A stretch of DNA of 5,496 nucleotides from Betaproteobacteria bacterium HGW-Betaproteobacteria-8. Lineage in GTDB: Bacteria; Pseudomonadota; Gammaproteobacteria; Burkholderiales; Methylophilaceae. The translations under genes and the position numbers were made by a program. The DNA lies in NCBI GenBank assembly GCA_002842135.1, contig PHCD01000096.1, forward strand, positions 1 through 5,496, read 5' to 3'. The notes beneath the pieces are model-generated. The model was given only the letters and a program-made list of their open reading frames with translations, did no database searches and was not told the origin of the DNA. This document shows, one piece after another, positions 1-5,496 of this stretch. Position 1 is the stretch's first letter, and every line of letters starts with the position of its first letter.

Positions 1-168
1 GTTTCTGCAGGCAGCATCATTGTTCGTCAACGTGGTACTCGTATGCATGCTGGTGAAAACGTCGGCATGGGTAAGGATCACACCTTGTTCGCCAAGGTTG
101 ATGGCAAGGTAACATTCTGCGTTAAGGGTGCTTTGCGTCGCAAGCTGGTCAATATCGTACCGGTTTAA
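1..168 (+). CDS. rpmA: 50S ribosomal protein L27, 3' portion (5' end outside window)
   Basis: L27 is a large-subunit ribosomal protein whose N-terminus reaches the peptidyl-transferase centre. Frame 1 is open from the first base and encodes 55 residues before TAA at 166-168. It contains the family signatures [29 protein letters not shown] and DGKVTF. Aligned from memory with the 85-residue E. coli protein, the first visible Val matches about residue 31, so roughly 30 N-terminal residues, including the functional tip, lie before the window. The C-terminal end ([13 protein letters not shown]) is the more variable part of the family. rplU is expected immediately upstream from the usual rplU-rpmA-obg order, but it cannot be seen here. 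An intrinsic terminator begins 18 bases after the stop. Confidence 0.96.
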   Translation, partial: VSAGSIIVRQRGTRMHAGENVGMGKDHTLFAKVDGKVTFCVKGALRRKLVNIVPV

Positions 169-185
169 GCACGTAGAAGCTGCGC

Positions 186-216
186 AAAAGCCCTATCGGT
201 CAGATAGGGCTTTTTT
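186..216 (+). terminator. Intrinsic terminator after rpmA
   Basis: A perfect inverted repeat has arms at 186-197 (AAAAGCCCTATC) and 203-214 around a five-base GGTCA loop. The descending arm runs into six T residues (211-216). This is a textbook Rho-independent terminator for the ribosomal protein transcript, and it implies that obgE has at least partly independent transcription. Confidence 0.93.
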
Positions 217-251
217 GTTTATGCTGTTCAGGAAGGTATGGATTTTTCAGT

Positions 252-282
252 TTGAGAGGTCTGTGCATGAAAACAGTACAAT
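252..282 (+). promoter_or_regulatory. Weak candidate promoter for obgE-proB
   Basis: A promoter is expected between the rpmA terminator and obgE. The best -10 match I see is TACAAT at 277-282 (one mismatch to TATAAT), with TTGAGA at 252-257 as a possible -35. The spacing is 19 bases, longer than the preferred 17, so this is only a candidate. The -10 lies inside one copy of a CAGTACAA direct repeat (274-281 and 284-291). Confidence 0.28.
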
Positions 283-291
283 GCAGTACAA
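274..291 (+). repeat. Tandem 8-bp direct repeat CAGTACAA, period 10
   Basis: CAGTACAA occurs at 274-281 and again at 284-291, separated by TG, so the copies lie one helical turn apart. They sit between the rpmA terminator and the obgE start, over the proposed -10 region. The pair could be a binding site for a regulator or a chance duplication; only two copies are present and I recognise no known operator. Confidence 0.5.
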
Positions 292-301
292 CTAGGATTG
301 A

Positions 302-2492
<2,191 letters not shown>

Positions 2493-2516
2493 ACAGCACA
2501 AGGTTGCAGTGAAGGC

Positions 2517-2595
2517 TGACCTGCGCAGTAGGTCATGCCGGAACTACAACCTCCTGCTCTAGCAGCCGCATATGCGGGATACGCAATCTTGTAGT
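2517..2595 (+). promoter_or_regulatory. Structured leader before purE (possible cis-regulatory RNA)
   Basis: Several inverted repeats are packed here. TGACCT/AGGTCA (2517-2522 with 2530-2535) comes first. An outer 7-bp pair, ACTACAA (2543-2549) with TTGTAGT (2589-2595), encloses two adjacent small hairpins: CTGC-TCTA-GCAG (2554-2565) and the 12-base palindrome CCGCATATGCGG (2566-2577). Together they would form a three-way junction ending eight bases before the purE Shine-Dalgarno. The loops and junction do not carry the conserved core of the known purine riboswitch. I call it only as a candidate structure; the promoter for purE should also lie in this gap, but I could not place it. Confidence 0.35.
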
Positions 2596-2603
2596 CTTGT
2601 CAT

Positions 2604-2609
2604 AAAGGA
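2604..2609 (+). promoter_or_regulatory. purE ribosome binding site
   Basis: AAAGGA lies six bases upstream of the ATG at 2616. It supports that start and lies just outside the proposed leader structure, so it would be free in the folded form. Confidence 0.75.
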
Positions 2610-2615
2610 CGAAAC

Positions 2616-3116
2616 ATGACCGACAAAAAACCATTAGTCGCCATCATCATGGGCTCGGACAGTGACTGGCCGGTGATGAAAGCCGCCGCCCGGATGCTGG
2701 CAGATCTCGGCGTTGCATATGAGGCCAGAGTGGTTTCGGCCCATCGCACACCGGACCTGATGTTTGAATTTGCCGAGAGCGCAGCAGCCAACGGCTACAG
2801 GGTGATCATTGCCGGTGCTGGCGGCGCAGCCCACCTGCCGGGCATGGTGGCTGCCAAGACGATATTGCCGGTACTCGGTGTGCCGGTGCCATCCAAACAT
2901 CTGAATGGACAGGACTCCCTGTTCTCTATAGTGCAGATGCCCAAGGGCATCCCGGTGGCGACCTTCGCCATCGGCGAGGCTGGGGCTGCCAATGCCGGAT
3001 TGTTTGCCGCAACCATCCTGGCCAATGATGACAAGGCCCTGGCTACGAAGCTGGCGGGATTCAGAGCGGCGCAGACGGACAAGGTCATGTCCATGACGCT
3101 TTCCGAGCAGCCTTGA
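2616..3116 (+). CDS. purE: N5-carboxyaminoimidazole ribonucleotide mutase (class I PurE)
   Basis: PurE moves the carboxyl group of N5-CAIR to C4 to give CAIR in de novo purine synthesis; class I enzymes form octamers. The 166-residue product matches the usual length (E. coli 169). It has GSDSDW (13-18), VVSAHRTPD (39-47) with the catalytic-type His43, [11 protein letters not shown] (67-77) for substrate phosphate and ring binding, and a [12 protein letters not shown] segment near 91-102. Three motif-bearing regions in this order fit class I bacterial PurE rather than the AIR-carboxylating class II form, and the neighbouring purK supports this. AAAGGA at 2604-2609, six bases before the ATG, supports the start. 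The gene ends in tandem stops, TGATAA, 60 bases before purK, and both are probably on one transcript. Confidence 0.96.
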   Translation: MTDKKPLVAIIMGSDSDWPVMKAAARMLADLGVAYEARVVSAHRTPDLMFEFAESAAANGYRVIIAGAGGAAHLPGMVAAKTILPVLGVPVPSKHLNGQDSLFSIVQMPKGIPVATFAIGEAGAANAGLFAATILANDDKALATKLAGFRAAQTDKVMSMTLSEQP

Positions 3117-3167
3117 TAAACAAGTCTGATCTTTCAGTAACAAGTCCAGGTTTTAAGAATTTTTCGT

Positions 3168-3171
3168 GGAG
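3168..3171 (+). promoter_or_regulatory. purK ribosome binding site that fixes a TTG start
   Basis: GGAG at 3168-3171 sits five bases before TTG at 3177. The in-frame ATGs at 3207 and 3216 have no Shine-Dalgarno and would cut off the conserved N-terminal strand (ILPP and following residues). The TTG is therefore the better start. Confidence 0.75.
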
Positions 3172-3176
3172 TTATC

Positions 3177-4313
3177 TTGAGTAAAAACGCCATTTTGCCT
3201 CCCGCCATGCTCGGCATGCTGGGTGGCGGTCAGTTAGGCCGGTTCTTTGTCATTGCCGCTCATGAGATGGGCTACAGGGTTACCGTGTTGGACCCGGATA
3301 AAAACAGTCCCGCTGGCAGGATTGCCGATGTCCACCTGTGTGCCGCATACGATGACGCAGCAGCGTTGAAGCAACTGGCAGAGACTTGCGCTGCTGTAAC
3401 GACCGAATTCGAGAATGTGCCCGCAACCACACTGGAGCAGTTGGCACAGCATTGCACGGTAAGGCCGAGTGCGTCAGCCGTTGCGATTGCCCAGCATCGT
3501 GTGACAGAAAAGACGTTTTTCCGTGATGCTGGTCTACCGGTCGGCGCATTTGTCGTGATCAATGCAGAAGATGATTTGCCGGCGGATGACAGTTCAATCT
3601 ATCCGGCCGTGCTCAAGGTGGCGCGCTTCGGTTACGACGGCAAGGGTCAGGCGAGGGTGAAAAGTCGGCAGGAAGCGCAACAGGCGTTCGCCCAATTCAA
3701 GCAAGAGACCTGTGTGCTGGAACAAATGCTGGCACTGGATTATGAAGTTTCGGTGGTGTTGGCACGCGATGCGCAGGGTCAGGTTTCCGCTTTCCCATTG
3801 GCTGAGAACAGCCATCTGAACGGCATATTGGACGTGACCATTGCACCGGCAAGGGCGACGGAGGTCATCAAGGCCAAGGCGCAGGCGCTGGCCATTACGA
3901 TTGCAGAAAAACTGGATTATGTCGGTGTGCTCGGCGTCGAGCTCTTTGTTTCCGGCGGAAAACTGTTGGTGAATGAAATAGCGCCACGTCCGCACAACTC
4001 AGGCCACTACACCATCGATGCCTGTGTCACCAACCAGTTCGAGCAGCAGGTGCGTGCGCTGACCGGCTTGCCGCTAGGCGATAGCCATCTGCATAGCCAT
4101 GCCGTGATGGTGAATATCCTCGGTGATGTCTGGAAAGGTACCGAACCCGCTTGGGACAAATCCTTTGCCCATCCGAACCTCAAACTGCATCTTTACGGCA
4201 AGCATGAAGCGCGGCCTGGGCGCAAGATGGGGCATTTCACCGTGCTGGGCCGTGATACGGAAAGTACCCTGAATCAGGCGCGTATCGCACGTGCTGAATT
4301 GGGGATTGGATAG
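3177..4313 (+). CDS. purK: 5-(carboxyamino)imidazole ribonucleotide synthase (ATP-grasp PurK)
   Basis: PurK uses ATP and bicarbonate to carboxylate AIR to N5-CAIR, the substrate of PurE. The 378-residue product (E. coli 355) has the three ATP-grasp parts. The N-terminal part has the loop GMLGGGQLGRF (13-23) and TEFENVP (76-82). The central ATP-grasp part has KVARFGYDGKGQ (147-158), VLEQMLALDYEVSV (180-193) and ENSHLNGILD (210-219). Next comes GVELFVSGGKLLVNEIAPRP (253-272), with E267 and the following RPHNSGHYT. The C-terminal part has MVNILGD (311-317) and LHLYGKHEARPGRKMGH (337-353). Translation starts at TTG 3177, supported by a GGAG five bases upstream and by the conserved ILPP segment that would be lost from later ATGs. 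A strong terminator lies 42 bases past the stop, so purEK ends here. I see no frameshift or missing key residue. Confidence 0.96.
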   Translation: MSKNAILPPAMLGMLGGGQLGRFFVIAAHEMGYRVTVLDPDKNSPAGRIADVHLCAAYDDAAALKQLAETCAAVTTEFENVPATTLEQLAQHCTVRPSASAVAIAQHRVTEKTFFRDAGLPVGAFVVINAEDDLPADDSSIYPAVLKVARFGYDGKGQARVKSRQEAQQAFAQFKQETCVLEQMLALDYEVSVVLARDAQGQVSAFPLAENSHLNGILDVTIAPARATEVIKAKAQALAITIAEKLDYVGVLGVELFVSGGKLLVNEIAPRPHNSGHYTIDACVTNQFEQQVRALTGLPLGDSHLHSHAVMVNILGDVWKGTEPAWDKSFAHPNLKLHLYGKHEARPGRKMGHFTVLGRDTESTLNQARIARAELGIG

Positions 4314-4354
4314 CTGTTCCTTGGAGATATTTCTGTCAGACAGTTATGAAGACT

Positions 4355-4383
4355 AAAGCCACTCAAAAGAGTGGCTTTTTTTT
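4355..4383 (+). terminator. Intrinsic terminator after purK
   Basis: AAAGCCACTC (4355-4364) pairs perfectly with 4369-4378 around an AAAA loop and leads into eight T residues (4376-4383). It is a strong Rho-independent terminator that separates the purine genes from the downstream block. Confidence 0.94.
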
Positions 4384-4397
4384 CGTGGAAAATTTTT

Positions 4398-4414
4398 CTG
4401 ATGTCGGACATCAG
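4398..4414. promoter_or_regulatory. 17-base perfect dyad upstream of the exbB block, possible operator
   Basis: CTGATGTC-G-GACATCAG is an exact dyad with 8-base arms and a single central base. It lies 71 bases before the 72-codon gene and just after the purK terminator. As RNA it would form a seven-bp stem with a CGG loop and no T-tract. The single-base centre fits a protein-binding operator as well as a hairpin. It does not resemble the Fur box that often controls TonB-system genes. Confidence 0.4.
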
Positions 4415-4484
4415 GGAACTGTTTTGGATTGCAGTCATACAGGTAACAACAACGAATTTTTAGAGGTTTCAAGCTGGACAGATC

Positions 4485-4703
4485 ATGGATATCGATCCGA
4501 CACACGCTATTAACATGTTGCAGAAACTTGGTTGCACGTGCGATGCGCTGAACCATGTGGCCGGGGTGCCGGAGGATGTGGTGGAGGCGTTGCATAGCGC
4601 TTGGGAAAGCATACAGCATGGCGATCTGCAAAACTGGGAGATAGAACTTATTGTCTCGCGCATGCAAAAGGCGGCACTTGCCGGTAAGACGCAGGCGCAC
4701 TGA
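4485..4703 (+). CDS. Small hypothetical protein, 72 residues, upstream of exbB
   Basis: I do not recognise this protein. It begins MDIDPTHAINMLQKLGCTCD and is predicted by eye to be mainly helical, soluble and mildly acidic, with no signal peptide or membrane segment. Visible features are a C-x-C pair (C17, C19) with His24 close by, and a PEDVVEAL helix near 29-36. The start has a modest Shine-Dalgarno (GGA at 4475-4477, seven bases before ATG); a stronger GAGG at 4463-4466 is too distant. The gene sits alone between the purK terminator and exbB, 43 bases before the latter and on the same strand, so co-transcription is likely. Codon use looks like that of its neighbours. The opposite-strand frames here are not convincing genes. 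A role linked to the ExbB system is possible only from position. Confidence 0.66.
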   Translation: MDIDPTHAINMLQKLGCTCDALNHVAGVPEDVVEALHSAWESIQHGDLQNWEIELIVSRMQKAALAGKTQAH

Positions 4704-4733
4704 ATCAACACAAACAAGATACATATTCAAACC

Positions 4734-4739
4734 AAGGAA
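4734..4739 (+). promoter_or_regulatory. exbB ribosome binding site that fixes the start
   Basis: AAGGAA lies seven bases before ATG 4747. The same frame is open 96 bases further upstream to 4651, but that extension is Arg-rich, overlaps the 72-codon gene and lacks a site of this quality, so ATG 4747 is chosen. Confidence 0.8.
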
Positions 4740-4746
4740 AAGCCTT

Positions 4747-5394
4747 ATGGATGCAGTCCCCGATATTGTCGATGCCGTACTTATCTTTCTCGCCTTGTTG
4801 TCGCTGCTGATCTGGACGGTCGGCATTGCCAAGTTCGTCGCTTTTTACCGCAACGCGGGCAATGATCGCCAGTTTCTGCAAGCTTTCTCCAAGGCAACTC
4901 ACGTGCAGGAGCTGCTGGGTGTTATGCAGTCGGCCAAGGGCCGGCTGGCGCGCGTCTGTCAGTCTGGCCTGGATGAGTTGGCTTCGTGGCAGCGCCTGGC
5001 AGTTCAGGTTCCTACCGACGACAAACGTGAAATGTTGCTGCATGCGCTCAAGCAACAATCGCATATCGAACAAGCCCGGATGGAGAACGGCCTTTCCGTT
5101 CTTGCCAGTGTCGGTTCTACAGCTCCTTTCATTGGTCTTTTTGGCACTGTCTGGGGCATCATGAACGCGCTCAAGAATATCTCCGCCGCCGGTTCTGCTG
5201 GACTTGATGTGGTGGCCGGGCCTATCGGCGAAGCGTTGATCGCTACCGCCATCGGTATCGCGACAGCCGTGCCAGCCGTGCTGGCTTATAACTACTTCCT
5301 GCGCAATGTGCGCCTGTCGGCCGCCACCATGGATAACTTCGCTTCCGCCTTCCACCACCTGGTGCTCAAGTCGGGTGCAAGACGCGAGCCGTGA
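4747..5394 (+). CDS. exbB: MotA/TolQ/ExbB-family proton channel protein, ExbB-like
   Basis: ExbB, with ExbD, uses the proton gradient across the inner membrane to energise TonB and so outer-membrane import of iron complexes or cobalamin; TolQ is the paralogue used in cell-envelope work. The 215-residue product has three membrane segments: about 8-34, 118-142 and 160-186. The long cytoplasmic section, about 35-115, lies between the first and second. Family signatures are GSTAPFIGLFGTVWGIM (123-139) and IGEALIATAIGIATAVPAV (160-178), with E162 and T167 in the third segment, where the family has conserved polar residues. The pattern favours ExbB over TolQ or MotA, but only phylogeny would settle the subtype. 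The protein is shorter than E. coli ExbB (244) because it lacks a periplasmic N-terminal extension. No exbD start with the usual TPLVDVMLVL segment is visible in the 102 bases that remain. Confidence 0.9.
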   Translation: MDAVPDIVDAVLIFLALLSLLIWTVGIAKFVAFYRNAGNDRQFLQAFSKATHVQELLGVMQSAKGRLARVCQSGLDELASWQRLAVQVPTDDKREMLLHALKQQSHIEQARMENGLSVLASVGSTAPFIGLFGTVWGIMNALKNISAAGSAGLDVVAGPIGEALIATAIGIATAVPAVLAYNYFLRNVRLSAATMDNFASAFHHLVLKSGARREP

Positions 5395-5408
5395 GGACAA
5401 ACAAAATC

Positions 5409-5414
5409 GAGGGA
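5409..5414 (+). promoter_or_regulatory. Strong ribosome binding site downstream of exbB
   Basis: GAGGGA lies five bases before GTG 5420, ideal spacing, but that GTG opens a frame of only 15 codons ending at TAA 5465-5467. The distance to ATG 5433 in the long frame is 18 bases, too far for normal use. This mismatch is discussed as a finding. Confidence 0.55.
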
Positions 5415-5432
5415 ACAAAGTGAAAAGCTTTC

Positions 5433-5496
5433 ATGGGGAATCAGGGCAAAGCAGAAGCTGTGAATAACCTGCTGCATTGGAAAGTTGAGCTGTCTC
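5433..5496 (+). CDS. Partial coding region running off the window, unidentified
   Basis: A frame is open from ATG 5433 to the window edge (21 codons, MGNQGKAEAV then NNLLHWKVELS). An alternative start is GTG 5460 in the same frame, which gives MNNLLHWKVELS. The frame lies 38 bases after exbB on the same strand, where exbD or tonB would be expected. The visible residues lack the INxTPLVDVMLVL motif that ExbD usually shows by about residue 25. A short cytoplasmic N-terminus before a single anchor, as in TonB, would be compatible but is unproven, because the possible membrane segment is beyond the window. Which start is used is unclear, and too little sequence is present to name the gene. Confidence 0.42.
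   Translation, partial: MGNQGKAEAVNNLLHWKVELS

Noticed and set aside
2543..2595. Match to the known purine riboswitch, suggested by a junction-shaped leader before a purine gene
   Set aside because: The loops are only four bases and cannot form the loop-loop contact, and the conserved junction core is absent. That aptamer is also mainly a Firmicute element.
3119..3146. AACAAGTC repeated at 3119-3126 and 3139-3146, exactly 20 bases apart, between purE and purK
   Set aside because: There are two 8-base copies in a short AT-rich gap with no dyad or known motif; I could not distinguish this from chance.
4384..4484. Fur box or strong sigma-70 promoter before the small gene and exbB
   Set aside because: I saw no GATAATGATAATCATTATC-like sequence, and no -35/-10 pair with acceptable spacing; candidates such as TTGGAT with TAACAA have a 14-base gap.
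4651..4746. Upstream extension of the exbB frame to 4651
   Set aside because: The added 32 residues are Arg-rich and unlike ExbB N-termini, they overlap the 72-codon gene, and a much better ribosome binding site precedes ATG 4747.
4353..4832. Minus-strand frame of 159 codons across the purK terminator and the small gene
   Set aside because: It runs through the intrinsic terminator and the start of exbB, its product has no recognisable features, and the plus-strand small gene explains the region better.
4705..5418. Minus-strand frame of 237 codons opposite exbB
   Set aside because: It is the antisense of a clear ExbB gene, has no membrane or domain signature, and lacks a supported start.

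Overview
The window reads as ordinary chromosomal DNA of a Gram-negative bacterium, most likely a betaproteobacterium. The reasons are the rpmA-obgE-proB order, moderate GC content, Shine-Dalgarno-led genes, a class I PurE with PurK, and a TonB-type ExbB. The lineage is an inference from gene order and protein style; no database was consulted. All genes lie on the + strand.

Layout: (1) Positions 1-168 are the 3' end of rpmA (ribosomal protein L27), closed by a strong intrinsic terminator at 186-216. (2) A 127-base leader follows, with short direct repeats and a GC-rich hairpin. After it come obgE (Obg GTPase, 344-1393) and proB (glutamate 5-kinase, 1374-2492), which overlap by 20 bases. proB ends in a perfect 13-bp hairpin that contains its own stop codon and has no T-tract. 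(3) A 123-base structured leader precedes purE (2616-3116) and purK (3177-4313, TTG start). These two genes carry out the AIR to NCAIR to CAIR steps of purine synthesis and end at a second strong intrinsic terminator (4355-4383). (4) The last block starts with a 17-base dyad and an unrecognised 72-codon gene (4485-4703). It continues with an ExbB/TolQ-family proton channel gene (4747-5394) and the first bases of another reading frame that runs off the window.

The four blocks appear to be separate or partly separate transcription units: ribosome and ribosome-assembly functions with proline synthesis, then a purine pair, then a TonB-type energy-transduction operon. No intergenic gap exceeds about 180 bases. 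I saw no tRNA or rRNA gene, CRISPR array, insertion sequence, phage gene or toxin-antitoxin pair. I found no convincing new multi-gene system. The points most worth a second look are the purE leader, the unrecognised small gene before exbB, and the ambiguous start of the gene after exbB, where the only good ribosome-binding site leads into a 15-codon frame.
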